Notes: generated by a model from the sequence alone, not told the origin. A DNA stretch of 11,672 nt from RPRI01 sp051233685 (GCF_051233685.1 NZ_JBAMMY010000088.1:1-11672); one strand, 5' to 3'; positions 1-7,830 are shown, numbered from the stretch's first letter. Program-made: numbers and translations.

Positions 1-96
1 GAGTTTTCCAGACATTTGACAGCCGATGGAAGATCCTTTAAGCCATTTCTGCTTGAAAATGCTCACAACCTCTGGTACGCTAATTTCCACTTTCAT
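1..96 (-). CDS. N-terminal fragment of an unrecognised protein (runs off the window)
   Basis: Reading leftwards from an ATG at 94-96, 32 codons stay open to the window edge with no stop. The fragment begins MKVEISVPEVVSIFK and ends at the edge in SGKL. A GGAG ribosome-binding site lies just upstream of the ATG, in the poly-purine stretch at about 103-115, and this supports a real start. It lies in the same direction as the aminopeptidase gene, about 120 bases downstream of it. The SVPEV-type start faintly recalls some transposase N-termini, but the residues that follow do not fit, so I assign no family. The plus-strand reading of the same stretch has no ribosome-binding site and is probably antisense. 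Confidence 0.45.
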   Translation of the reverse strand, partial: MKVEISVPEVVSIFKQKWLKGSSIGCQMSGKL

Positions 97-187
97 GGGT
101 GCTTCTCCTTTTTTTTGGTGTTTTTGCCTAAAACCCTTTTAAAGGAAAAGCGCCCTTTTTTATACCCTTTTAAAATTTACACAAAAT

Positions 188-193
188 ATTATA
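188..193 (-). promoter_or_regulatory. Possible -10 element for the left-edge gene
   Basis: On the minus strand this is a perfect TATAAT in the gap between the aminopeptidase stop and the ATG at 96. The sequence 17 bases further upstream is a poor -35 match and there is no extended -10. It is a weak candidate that would give a leader of roughly 85 bases. Confidence 0.22.
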
Positions 194-215
194 CACTACC
201 TCTGTCTGTCTGCTT

Positions 216-1685
216 TTAAAGCTTTATAATCAAGTCACACAAAAGCCGAACACCGAATCCCGTACCTCCAATACCGCAGTAATCAGTCGCCTTCTTAATA
301 TATGCCGGGCCGGCAATATCAATATGCGCCCACTTTGTGCTGTTGGTAAATTCGGACAGAAATAAAGAAGCAGTTATAGCGCCGCCCCATCTTGAGGTAC
401 TCATGTTACTGATATCTGCAAAATCACTTTTCAGAAATTCTTTATAATCTTCGGGAAGGGGCATGCGCCAGCAGCGCTCGTGAGTTTTATTTGAAGATTT
501 AATTATTGATTCCGCAAGTTCGTCATCTGATGAAAATACTCCCGCAATTCTTTCTCCAAGCGCAACAACGCAGGCACCGGTAAGTGTTGCAACATCAATT
601 AAGGTATCAGGCTTATATGTTTTAATTATATAAGAAATAGTATCAACAAGTATCAGCCTGCCTTCAGCATCCGTATTATTGATTTCAATGGTTTTGCCTT
701 CATAGCTTTTTACAATATCACCGGGTCTTGTTGCATCTCCTGAAAGCATATTTTCAGCAATCGGGATGGCACCTATTATTTTAACTCCGGGTTTTATTTT
801 TGCTGCAGAAATAAGTGTTGCTGCAACTGTGGCAGCTCCGGACATATCCATTTTCATATCTTCAAGGGAACCGGCAGGTTTTAAGTTTATACCGCCCGAA
901 TCAAAAGTAATTCCTTTTCCTATTAAAGCTATAGTCTTTTTTGCACCTTTGGGTGAATATTCCAGTATAAGAAGCCGTGGCTTGTTTTCGCTTCCTTGTG
1001 CAACCGCAAGCAAAGAACCGAACCCAAGTTGCTTAAGTTTTTTTTCATCAAAGATTTTTATTTTAAGATTTTCTTTTTTTGCTTCTAAAGCTATATCTTT
1101 TGCCAGTATATCAGGAACTTTATCATTTGAAGGGGTGCTGACCCACTCTCTGGCAAGTATGGTGCCGCTGCAGATAATTTCAACCTGTGAAAGCAAGTCT
1201 TCATATTTTTCGCCGGATTTTGGTTCAAGAAAAAATCCAACTTTCTTAAGAGTGGTAAGCTTTTTTTCTTTTTTATATTTATCGAAAATATGATTTGCCA
1301 GAAAAGCACCTTCGGCCATAGATTCGAGGGCCTCTTTTGTTTCCATCCCAAGCTTGCCGGAAGAAGGCACTACTATCAGGATGTCTTCAAGCTTATTTCT
1401 GATGCATTTTTTTACGGATTTTCCGCAAATTGCACGAAGAGATTCACTACTAATATCTTTTATTTTTCCAAGTCCCAAAAACACTACTCTTTTGGATTTT
1501 ATATCAGGCAAATCATAAAATGTTAATTCATCACCCTTTGCCCCTTTGAATTCTGCGGCTGTGTCAGTTTTTTTTATAAGCGATATGATTGTTTCATTAT
1601 CATGTATTTGTGAATCTTCGGATACCGGAATAATCACAGCATCAGTCTCGAATTCATTCAGTTTGCCTGTTTTTAAATAAAGCAT
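216..1685 (-). CDS. pepA: Leucyl aminopeptidase, M17 family (PepA type)
   Basis: This is a cytosolic di-metal exopeptidase that removes N-terminal residues, preferably Leu, from peptides during protein and peptide turnover; the family is usually hexameric. The 489-residue length is normal. The N-terminal macro-like regulatory domain covers about residues 1-160 and the catalytic domain the rest. All expected metal ligands are visible: K257, D262, D280, D339 and E341, the last two in the signature NTDAEGRL. Catalytic K269 and R343 are also present. The spacing equals that of bovine lens aminopeptidase with a constant offset of 7, so the enzyme should be active. The ATG is preceded by AAGGAG at 1690-1695, four bases away, which fixes the start. 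It is transcribed away from the MATE gene. The DNA is noticeably AT-rich (about 20 G/C in the 60 bases 661-720). PepA can also bind DNA in some bacteria; nothing here indicates that. Confidence 0.96.
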   Translation of the reverse strand: MLYLKTGKLNEFETDAVIIPVSEDSQIHDNETIISLIKKTDTAAEFKGAKGDELTFYDLPDIKSKRVVFLGLGKIKDISSESLRAICGKSVKKCIRNKLEDILIVVPSSGKLGMETKEALESMAEGAFLANHIFDKYKKEKKLTTLKKVGFFLEPKSGEKYEDLLSQVEIICSGTILAREWVSTPSNDKVPDILAKDIALEAKKENLKIKIFDEKKLKQLGFGSLLAVAQGSENKPRLLILEYSPKGAKKTIALIGKGITFDSGGINLKPAGSLEDMKMDMSGAATVAATLISAAKIKPGVKIIGAIPIAENMLSGDATRPGDIVKSYEGKTIEINNTDAEGRLILVDTISYIIKTYKPDTLIDVATLTGACVVALGERIAGVFSSDDELAESIIKSSNKTHERCWRMPLPEDYKEFLKSDFADISNMSTSRWGGAITASLFLSEFTNSTKWAHIDIAGPAYIKKATDYCGIGGTGFGVRLLCDLIIKL

Positions 1686-1853
1686 ATTTCTCCTTGTTGT
1701 AATATATCAAAGGCAATTTATACCTTTAAAGCTTATATCGATCATTGTATCAATCTGTCTGACCTTGCCGGTTAAAAAACTTGCAGGATATTTTTATTTT
1801 ACCAATATTACCGGATTAACGGGGTTTTTCAATCATTATCTTTGCAATACACC

Positions 1854-1994
1854 CTATAAAACACCCGTACCCATCTCCCGGTGAAGAAGAATTCTATCAA
1901 GAACACTTTTCGCATCCCAGGCTTTTGGCGGTCGATTTGTAATAAAAGATTGCAGATATTTTTCCCTGTTGGCTTGATGTTTAACTTTACTAAT
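1854..1994 (-). pseudogene. Possible decayed C-terminal coding remnant
   Basis: On the minus strand the frame is open from just after a TAA (minus strand of 1995-1997) to a TAG at 1854-1856, giving 46 sense codons with no ATG until near the end and no ribosome-binding site. The translation is hydrophilic and looks globular, with stretches such as ANREKYLQSF and WDAKSVLDRILLHREMGTG. The last stretch loosely resembles the LLxREkxxxTGxG segment of PTS EIIA domains, but the match is short and I would not assign a family from it. The antisense frame is rich in Cys and Phe, which is typical of a non-coding shadow. An open frame this short can occur by chance, so this is only a candidate remnant. 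Confidence 0.22.
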
Positions 1995-2039
1995 TTACAA
2001 AAGCTGGTATTATTTTGCTGCCCTGTTTTTGATAAGTCC

Positions 2040-2068
2040 TTGAGAGGTCAAAATCAATAAGTTTTATA
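2040..2068 (+). promoter_or_regulatory. Sigma-70-type promoter candidate for the MATE gene
   Basis: TTGAGA at 2040-2045 is separated by 17 bases from TTTATA at 2063-2068. Transcription would begin around 2075, leaving a leader of about 25 bases that still includes the GGAG ribosome-binding site at 2085-2088. Confidence 0.4.
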
Positions 2069-2099
2069 TAACCAACAATTTCTCGGAGAACCCCATAAC

Positions 2100-3509
2100 A
2101 TGATCGAGCGTTGGTCCGGAACCAATGGCTATCGCAGTGTTATGGCCATCAGTCTGCCTCTTGTAGCCTCCATGGGTTCGCTCGCCCTGATGCAGTTTAC
2201 GGACAGAATATTTCTGGCCAATTATTCGGTTGACAGCATCTCGGCTGCTTTGCCCGCCGGAATTGCTTCTTTCACGTGCTTTTCAATATTTCTGGGTGTC
2301 GTCAATTACACCAACGCATTTGTGGCTCAGTATACCGGAGCAAATGCACTGCATCGTGTCGGGGCTTCAATCTGGCAGGGCATCTACTTCTCCATCTTTG
2401 CAGCGATCTTAGTGGCATCATTTGTTTTTTTATCCGGACGTCTTTTCGGCATGATCGGTCATTCCCCGCATATCCGTTCTCTGGAGATTCAATATTTTAA
2501 TATCCTTATCATAGGTACCGGGTTTCCGCTTATGGGGTCGGCCATGGCATGTTTTTATACGGGCAGAGGATTGACCCGGGTGGTAATGTTTGTCCATATG
2601 ATAGGTGCAATTATTAATATTCCTCTGGATTATTGCCTGATAAACGGTATCGGCCCTTTTCCTGAACTGGGTATTGCCGGAGCTGCTATTGCCACTGTTG
2701 CGTCTTCAGCCATTATCGTACTGATTCTGGGTTTTTTCCTGTTCAGCCCTGAGAATCGGTTACGATTCGGAACATGGAGCAATAGAAAATTTGATAAAGA
2801 TCTTTTCGGTCGCCTGCTGCGGTTTGGCTTGCCAAGCGGCATACAGTTTTTCCTTGAAATCTTCGGATTCGCCTTTTTCATTCAGATGTTGGGCCGGCTT
2901 GGGGATCTGGAAATGGCTGCATCCAACATCGTGCTTTCTTTAGAATCGCTGGCCTTTTTGCCAATGGTAGGATTTCATATCGGTAATGCCACATTGGTGG
3001 GCCAGGCTATCGGACGCGGCTGCCCGGAAGATGGTGTGTATGCTACCACCAGCGCTTTGCATATCACACTTTTTTACATGGTGCTCCTCGCGGTTTTTTT
3101 CATATTTTTGCCAAAACCCATACTCTATCTTTTTAAACCCGAAAATTGCAGCCCGGAACAATATGCAAAGATAATGGATCTGGGCGTGGTTCTGTTAAGG
3201 TTTGTGGTTGTATTTTGCTTTTTCGATGCTTTAAACCTGATATATTCCGGAGCTATCAAGGGAGCTGGCGACACACGATTCATTATGTGGACCAGTGCTG
3301 TGCTTTCTTTGGGAGTAATGATCATTCCGGTGTACCTTGCTATTGAAGTAATGGGTGCGGGAATTTATTCGGCCTGGACTCTGGCTTCACTTTATGCCTG
3401 TGCCCTTGGGCTTGCCTTTATGTTGCGTTACCGGCAGGGCAAATGGAAAAAAATGCGGGTGATCGAATCACAGCCCGTTCCGCCGGCCTTTGCCGGTCAT
3501 ACAACCTGA
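2100..3509 (+). CDS. MATE-family multidrug/cation efflux transporter
   Basis: This is a secondary transporter of the inner membrane that exports cationic drugs or metabolites in exchange for Na+ or H+. The 469 residues contain about 12 hydrophobic segments in two homologous halves (roughly 10-215 and 235-445), joined by a basic cytoplasmic loop near 217-238, as in all MATE proteins. Family landmarks are the TM1 acidic residue D35 in the QFTDRIFLA stretch, GLPSGIQFFLE opening the second half (243-253), GNATLVGQAIGRG (295-307), and GAGDTRF (388-394). The tail is short and basic. The ATG has GGAG 11 bases upstream, an acceptable though long spacing. It stands alone between the divergent aminopeptidase and, 182 bases downstream, the DUF3795 gene. 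Substrate cannot be inferred. Na+ versus H+ coupling is also open. A CCGGC/GCCGG hairpin sits inside the last codons. Confidence 0.93.
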   Translation: MIERWSGTNGYRSVMAISLPLVASMGSLALMQFTDRIFLANYSVDSISAALPAGIASFTCFSIFLGVVNYTNAFVAQYTGANALHRVGASIWQGIYFSIFAAILVASFVFLSGRLFGMIGHSPHIRSLEIQYFNILIIGTGFPLMGSAMACFYTGRGLTRVVMFVHMIGAIINIPLDYCLINGIGPFPELGIAGAAIATVASSAIIVLILGFFLFSPENRLRFGTWSNRKFDKDLFGRLLRFGLPSGIQFFLEIFGFAFFIQMLGRLGDLEMAASNIVLSLESLAFLPMVGFHIGNATLVGQAIGRGCPEDGVYATTSALHITLFYMVLLAVFFIFLPKPILYLFKPENCSPEQYAKIMDLGVVLLRFVVVFCFFDALNLIYSGAIKGAGDTRFIMWTSAVLSLGVMIIPVYLAIEVMGAGIYSAWTLASLYACALGLAFMLRYRQGKWKKMRVIESQPVPPAFAGHTT

Positions 3510-3561
3510 TAGACTTTTCGGCTTAGATCTCACAACGGAAAGGAAATACCTTCATCTGCCT

Positions 3562-3589
3562 CAATTTTAACATTGAAATTGGATATAAT
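3562..3589 (+). promoter_or_regulatory. Imperfect palindrome next to a perfect -10 element (candidate operator/promoter)
   Basis: The 20 bases at 3562-3581 form an imperfect palindrome, CAATTTTAAC against ATTGAAATTG, with 8 of 10 positions matching and 6 perfect outer pairs. A perfect TATAAT (3584-3589) begins three bases after it. The -35 position falls on the left arm and matches poorly, which suits an activator-dependent or repressed promoter. It lies about 100 bases upstream of the DUF3795 gene. Confidence 0.3.
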
Positions 3590-3691
3590 ATATTTGCTGA
3601 TATAGCATAAATGTAGTATTCAATCATACCACATAAAGGTTAGCATCTAAAATTTGTTGGGATTTGGAAACATTTAAAAGGAGAGCTGATT

Positions 3692-4138
3692 ATGGATTAT
3701 TTTCAAATGACCGCTCCCTGCGGTCTGGACTGCTTCAATTGCGACTTCTTTTTAGCCCATGAAAATCAGGAAGCAATGAGCGTAGTTAAGAAAATATCTG
3801 AGGAATACAGGATTCCTGTTGAAATATTGCTCTGTAATGGATGCCGTAATCACAACGGCCAAATACCGGTACAAAAGCTTATGCTCGGTGAAGCTCATCG
3901 ATGTGCGGCCTATGAATGTTCGCAGAGCAAGGGTTTGAAGTTTTGCAGTGATTGCGATCAGTTTCCCTGTGATAATCTCCATCCCTACGCTGATAAAGCA
4001 GGCACAGTACCGCATAATACCAAGGTATTTAATCTGTGTTTAATCAAAAAAATGGGTCTTGAAAAATGGGCGGCATCAAAGGCTGCTCAAGTTCGGAAAG
4101 TCTACTTCACCAAGCCGTGGACTTTGACCGGAAAGTAA
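3692..4138 (+). CDS. DUF3795-type cysteine-rich small protein
   Basis: This 148-residue soluble protein carries eleven cysteines in the pattern typical of the DUF3795 family: CGLDCFNC (10-17), CNGC (48-51), C71 and C76, then CSDCDQFPC (85-93), plus C116. Such paired cysteines probably bind zinc or an iron-sulfur cluster. The biochemical function of the family is unknown; members are frequent in anaerobic bacteria and archaea. The start is well supported by AAGGAG just upstream of ATG 3692. A C-terminal KPWTL stretch recurs in some relatives as I recall them. It lies between the MATE gene and uup, with gaps of 182 and 106 bases, each with promoter-like sequence, so it may be transcribed separately. 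Family assignment is from the cysteine pattern; no function is proposed. Confidence 0.85.
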   Translation: MDYFQMTAPCGLDCFNCDFFLAHENQEAMSVVKKISEEYRIPVEILLCNGCRNHNGQIPVQKLMLGEAHRCAAYECSQSKGLKFCSDCDQFPCDNLHPYADKAGTVPHNTKVFNLCLIKKMGLEKWAASKAAQVRKVYFTKPWTLTGK

Positions 4139-4150
4139 AATGGTGCATAC

Positions 4151-4178
4151 TTAACATGTTGCTATATCGGAATAATAT
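4151..4178 (+). promoter_or_regulatory. Sigma-70-type promoter candidate for uup
   Basis: TTAACA at 4151-4156 is 16 bases from TAATAT at 4173-4178, giving a start near 4185 and a 60-base leader. The ribosome-binding site before ATG 4245 is weak: the best match is GGTGGA about nine bases away. Confidence 0.4.
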
Positions 4179-4244
4179 AAAAAGAATGAACTGCAAGATT
4201 AAAGCTGGCTTTACGCTTGCGGTTTTATTGGTGGATACCACCCC

Positions 4245-6146
4245 ATGGCATTAATCGGCATGAGGGATGTAAGCTGGGGCCTGGGTGGCACGCCATTGCT
4301 TGATAAAGTCAGCCTGCAAATTGAAAAGGGCGAGCGGATCTGCCTGCTGGGCCGAAACGGTGTTGGAAAATCAAGCCTGATCAAACTGTTAAACGGCGAT
4401 TTTTTGCCGGACAGCGGAGAGATCATGTTCCAGCAAGGTGCAACTACTGCGATTCTGGAACAGGAAGTACCCAGCCACACCAAAGGCAGTCTCTTTGATG
4501 TTGTAGCCTTAGGTTTAGGAGATATAGGCCGGGTACTGATCCGGTATCGCAGCTTAGCCGGTGACCAGTCGCTACACGAAAACCCGGAGCGCTTTGCCGG
4601 CTACGAAGCGTTGCAACACCAGCTGGATGCATCCAATGGATGGGCACTGGCTCCGCGGATTGAGGATTTGCTGGCGCGCACAGGGCTTGATCCCAAATTG
4701 GATTTTGACACTCTTTCCGCGGGCATGAAACGGCGTGCTCTGCTTTGTCGTGCCATGATCCGGCAACCTGATTTGCTGCTGCTTGATGAACCCACCAATC
4801 ATCTGGATATCGACACCATTGTCTGGATGGAAGAATATATTGCCAAGAATATTCAAACCATGCTCTTTGTTTCCCATGACCGGGCCTTTGCAAAAAGAAT
4901 CGCAAACCGTATTCTGGAATTGGATAGAGGCCGCCTGCTCTCCTACGCCTGTGATTATTCAACCTATTTAATACGCAGGGAAGCTGATGCCCAAAGTGAG
5001 GAAAACCAGAACCGGCGATTTGATAAAAAGCTTTCGGCAGAAGAGACATGGATACGCCAGGGTGTCAAAGCCCGCCGAACCCGAAACGAAGGGCGCGTTC
5101 AGGCTTTAAAAAAAATGCGCGAGGCTTATAGGGCGCGTCGTAGTGAAATCGGACGTGTGAATATGAAGGTTCAGGAAGCCGAACGCAGCGGCAAGCTGGT
5201 TATCGAAGCCAAAGGAATCAACTATTCTTACGCCGGTGTGCCATATATCAAAAATTTCAGCACCGTGATCATGAGAGGTGACAAAATAGGCCTGATCGGT
5301 CCCAACGGCTCCGGCAAAACAACTTTGCTCAAAATCCTGCTTCAGGAGATTTCCCCGGAAAGCGGCAGTGTGCGTCACGGCACTCAGTTACAAGTAGCAT
5401 ATTTCGACCAGTTGCGCGCACAATTGGATGAAAACAAAACCGTTGTTCAGAATATCGGCGAGGGCAATGATTTTATAGAAGTAAACGGGCAAAAACGCCA
5501 TGTGATATCTTATCTTCAGGATTTTTTGTTCCCTCCGGATCGCTCCCGCACACCGGTTCACATTCTCTCGGGTGGTGAAAAGAATCGCCTGCTGCTGGCT
5601 AAACTGTTTGTTAAACCGGCCAATGTGCTTGTTATGGATGAGCCCACCAATGATCTGGATGCCGAAACTCTGGAACTGCTGGAAGATCTGTTGCTGGACT
5701 ATTCCGGGACACTATTGCTGGTAAGCCATGACCGTATCTTTTTAAACAATGTGGTCACAAGCACCCTGGCTTTTGAGGGAAAAGGCTTAGTCTGTGAATA
5801 CCCCGGAGGTTATGATGACTGGCTGCTTCAACGACCGGCCAAAGAGCCTGCACCCAGACCGGAAGCTAAAACACAAAAGACTCATACCGCCAGGTTAAAG
5901 CCGGATAAACCCCGTAAACTGGGCTTTAAGGAACAACGGGATCTGAAAGCACTGCCAGACACTATCGACGAACTGGAAAACGAGCAAAAACAGCTCTTAG
6001 CCGCTATGTCCGACCCTTCTTTTTATAAAAAAGACAAGGACGAAATCGCAAGTATAACCGAACGGCTAAAGGTTATAGAGGTGGAAATAGCAACCGCCTA
6101 CCGGCGCTGGGAGGAGCTGGATACCATAGCCGAAGCTTGGGACTAG
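4245..6146 (+). CDS. uup: ABC-F ATPase, Uup type
   Basis: This is a cytosolic ABC-F protein with two ATPase domains and no membrane part. The family acts at the ribosome; E. coli Uup is linked to translation/ribosome assembly and to suppression of transposon precise excision. Domain 1 has Walker A GRNGVGKSS (36-44), Walker B ending D181-E182 and switch H211. The linker (about 245-310) carries the Uup-like ETWIRQGVKARRTRNEGR. Domain 2 has GPNGSGKTT (352-360), LSGGE (441-445), D465-E466 and H495. A charged C-terminal arm (about 540-633) should form the coiled coil that in E. coli Uup binds DNA. The length, 633, nearly equals E. coli Uup (about 635), and the N-terminus aligns with it. The first signature is LSAGM (157-161), with Ala in place of the usual second-position Gly; this is the only unusual motif. 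An upstream in-frame TAA at 4200-4202, with no other start between, fixes ATG 4245. Confidence 0.95.
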   Translation: MALIGMRDVSWGLGGTPLLDKVSLQIEKGERICLLGRNGVGKSSLIKLLNGDFLPDSGEIMFQQGATTAILEQEVPSHTKGSLFDVVALGLGDIGRVLIRYRSLAGDQSLHENPERFAGYEALQHQLDASNGWALAPRIEDLLARTGLDPKLDFDTLSAGMKRRALLCRAMIRQPDLLLLDEPTNHLDIDTIVWMEEYIAKNIQTMLFVSHDRAFAKRIANRILELDRGRLLSYACDYSTYLIRREADAQSEENQNRRFDKKLSAEETWIRQGVKARRTRNEGRVQALKKMREAYRARRSEIGRVNMKVQEAERSGKLVIEAKGINYSYAGVPYIKNFSTVIMRGDKIGLIGPNGSGKTTLLKILLQEISPESGSVRHGTQLQVAYFDQLRAQLDENKTVVQNIGEGNDFIEVNGQKRHVISYLQDFLFPPDRSRTPVHILSGGEKNRLLLAKLFVKPANVLVMDEPTNDLDAETLELLEDLLLDYSGTLLLVSHDRIFLNNVVTSTLAFEGKGLVCEYPGGYDDWLLQRPAKEPAPRPEAKTQKTHTARLKPDKPRKLGFKEQRDLKALPDTIDELENEQKQLLAAMSDPSFYKKDKDEIASITERLKVIEVEIATAYRRWEELDTIAEAWD

Positions 6147-6233
6147 TTGATTTATATTGACATATACAGATTTAGAAGGTACCCGTTCTTCAATATCCAT
6201 TATACCCATATCATAATATATCATATAGAATTC

Positions 6234-6239
6234 AGGAGG
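6234..6239 (+). promoter_or_regulatory. Strong ribosome-binding site that fixes the start at 6246
   Basis: A perfect AGGAGG lies six bases before ATG 6246. The frame is open further upstream to a TTG at 6147, but that extension encodes an Ile/Tyr-rich stretch unlike the family and directly abuts the uup stop. ATG 6246 is therefore the start. Confidence 0.85.
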
Positions 6240-6245
6240 AAATTT

Positions 6246-6902
6246 ATGCTTAAACTCGGAGAAAAAGGCGCTATCATCCAAAGAGATAATGAAACTTATG
6301 CTATTGCCGCACATACCCCCTGCGGCATTGTAACGCCGGAAATTTTACGAAGACTTGCTGATGTAGCCGAAAAATACAATGTCAAGGCCATGAAAATTAC
6401 AGGTGCAACCCGTATTGCCATGGTTGGCATACGGGAAGAAGATATTGACAATGTATGGAAAGATCTTGGCTTGAAACCAGGTGCGGCTGTTGGCTTGTGC
6501 GTCCGCAGCATCCGTACATGCCCGGGGACAACCTTTTGCAAGATCGGGCAGCAGGATTCACTGGGAATGGGGATGAAGCTGGATGAAAAGTACCATGGAA
6601 TGGAACTTCCCGGAAAATTCAAAATTGCCGTATCCGGATGTAATATCAATTGCGCCGAATCATGGGTGCGCGATATAGGGCTGTTTGGAAAATCAAAGGG
6701 ATGGACCATTGTTATTGGTGGTAATGTTGGATCAAAACCGCGAATTGCCCAGGAACTGGCCAGCGACTTAAATGATGATGAAGCCCTTTTGGTTATTGAG
6801 AAAATAATAGGATATTATTCGGAAAATGCCAAAAAAGGCGAACGCATCGGGAAAATGATAGAACGGATGGGGTTTGACACTGTAAAAAACGCACTTACAT
6901 AA
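6246..6902 (+). CDS. Small sulfite reductase-like siroheme/[4Fe-4S] protein (assimilatory type)
   Basis: The 218-residue protein has the size and motifs of the small monomeric assimilatory-type sulfite reductase known from Desulfovibrio vulgaris, which carries one siroheme coupled to one [4Fe-4S] cluster and reduces sulfite to sulfide with six electrons. The cluster and siroheme ligands are visible as C92-x5-C98 in TCPGTTFCKIG and C132-x3-C136 in SGCNINCAES. The N-terminal part (1-75) corresponds to the nitrite/sulfite reductase ferredoxin-like half-domain and includes PCGIVTPE. No additional ferredoxin, FAD or NAD domain is present, so an external electron donor is required. The true substrate is uncertain: sulfite, nitrite or an anabolic siroheme role are all possible. 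It starts the 6246-9321 group; the next gene follows after 55 bases. Confidence 0.87.
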   Translation: MLKLGEKGAIIQRDNETYAIAAHTPCGIVTPEILRRLADVAEKYNVKAMKITGATRIAMVGIREEDIDNVWKDLGLKPGAAVGLCVRSIRTCPGTTFCKIGQQDSLGMGMKLDEKYHGMELPGKFKIAVSGCNINCAESWVRDIGLFGKSKGWTIVIGGNVGSKPRIAQELASDLNDDEALLVIEKIIGYYSENAKKGERIGKMIERMGFDTVKNALT

Positions 6903-6957
6903 TAATACTCAATGCAGAGTTTCTTTTTGACCTAACGGGGAAAAACGGGAGCGGCTC

Positions 6958-7830
6958 ATGTCCAGGCAGTCCAAAGCGGTGAAACAGCTCAGGCAACTTA
7001 TTAACTCAGATAAATTTATTATTATGCCTTGCTGTTATGATGGCTTGAGCACAAGATTGATTGGCCAAAGCGGATTTGAAGTTACCTTTATGAGCGGTTT
7101 TGGTGTTTCCGCCGTTCGTCTGGGATTGCCTGATACCGGGCTGATTTCTTATGGTGAAATGGTGGATCAGGCCCAAAATATCTGCAATATATCACAGATA
7201 CCTGTTATCTGTGACGCTGATACAGGATATGGCAACCCTGTAAATATAAAACGTACGGTGAACGGGTATATCCGGGCCGGCGCCGCTGGCATAATGATTG
7301 AAGACCAGGTAAGCCCAAAACGATGCGGCCACACCAAAGGAAAGGAAGTGGTTGACCGCGATACGGCATTTAAAAGGATCAGAGCCGCTATAGAGGCCAG
7401 AAACGAAGCTGGAAAGAACAACGAAGATATTGTTCTTGTGGCCCGAACCGATGCCAGGGCAACAACAGGGCTTGATGAAGCCCTATTCCGGGCCGAAGCT
7501 TTTCTAAACATGGGAGCAGATATCATCTTTGTCGAAGCTCCCGCATCCAAAGATGAGATGATGAAAATCGGGAAACTGGGCGGCTGCCAAATGGCCAACA
7601 TGGTCGAACACGGCGTAACCCCGGTTTTGCCGCCAAAAGAACTTGAGGACATGGGATATCGTATCGCAGCTTATCCACTGACACTGCTTTCCGCATCCGC
7701 CTGTGCCATGAAGAAGGCCCTCGATAACCTGAAAAAAGGGAAAATTCCTGATGAGATCCTCGATTTCAAAGATCTCCAATCCCTGTTGGGATTTCCCGAA
7801 TACGACGAAATACTCAAACGGCTTTCATGA
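6958..7830 (+). CDS. Isocitrate lyase/PEP mutase superfamily C-C lyase (methylisocitrate lyase-like)
   Basis: This 290-residue TIM-barrel enzyme belongs to the Mg2+-dependent ICL/PEP-mutase superfamily, which cleaves or forms bonds next to an alpha-keto acid. Metal and active-site motifs are clear: D86 and D88 in DADTGYGNP, E115 in IEDQ, and the lyase loop K121-R122-C123-G124-H125, whose Cys123 is the general acid in 2-methylisocitrate lyase and has the same number as in E. coli PrpB. R163 in VARTDA is also conserved. The KRCGH loop argues for a C-C lyase and against PEP mutase or oxaloacetate hydrolase. The substrate loop reads SGFGVSA (46-52), with Phe where PrpB has Gly, so the substrate may be a dimethylmalate-like or other 2-methyl acid. 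No prpC/prpD partner is adjacent. GGGAG at 6947-6951 is six bases before the ATG, and the next gene follows after 45 bases. Confidence 0.88.
   Translation: MSRQSKAVKQLRQLINSDKFIIMPCCYDGLSTRLIGQSGFEVTFMSGFGVSAVRLGLPDTGLISYGEMVDQAQNICNISQIPVICDADTGYGNPVNIKRTVNGYIRAGAAGIMIEDQVSPKRCGHTKGKEVVDRDTAFKRIRAAIEARNEAGKNNEDIVLVARTDARATTGLDEALFRAEAFLNMGADIIFVEAPASKDEMMKIGKLGGCQMANMVEHGVTPVLPPKELEDMGYRIAAYPLTLLSASACAMKKALDNLKKGKIPDEILDFKDLQSLLGFPEYDEILKRLS

Larger units (their letters stand above)
1686..2099. other. 414-bp divergent intergenic region
   Basis: This gap separates the start codons of the aminopeptidase (minus) and the MATE transporter (plus), so it must carry both promoters. A convincing sigma-70 candidate is seen only for the plus direction (2040-2068). 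Near pepA there is a small inverted repeat, AAAGG at 1709-1713 with CCTTT at 1723-1727. The middle contains a 46-codon open stretch on the minus strand (1854-1994) that reads like protein but lacks a start. No tRNA, small RNA or terminator was recognised. Confidence 0.7.

Noticed and set aside
199..210. Short CTGT repeat between pepA and the left-edge gene
   Set aside because: It has only about three units, which is too short to count as a meaningful repeat.
16..219. 67-codon plus-strand open frame at the left edge
   Set aside because: It is rich in Phe, Tyr and Lys and has no ribosome-binding site. The minus-strand start at 96 with GGAG explains the stretch better.
766..1293. 175-codon open frame on the plus strand
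   Set aside because: It is exactly antisense to the catalytic part of the aminopeptidase, has no ribosome-binding site, and its Phe/Ser/Pro-rich translation is a typical shadow.
3483..3496. CCGGC–CTTT–GCCGG hairpin as a terminator
   Set aside because: It lies inside the last codons of the MATE gene and no T-run follows, so it does not look like an intrinsic terminator.
4444..5049. 201-codon open frame on the minus strand inside uup
   Set aside because: It is antisense to well-conserved ABC motifs and rich in Gln, Trp, His and Pro, with no recognisable domain.
6157..6162. Perfect TTGACA as a -35 element before the sulfite reductase-like gene
   Set aside because: The bases at the -10 position (TACCCG at 17-base spacing) do not match. 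A weaker pair, TTCAAT and CATAAT, exists further on, but it is not strong enough to annotate.
6147..6245. N-terminal extension of the sulfite reductase-like protein from TTG 6147
   Set aside because: The strong AGGAGG before ATG 6246 and the family N-terminus (MLKLGEKG) fix the start there.
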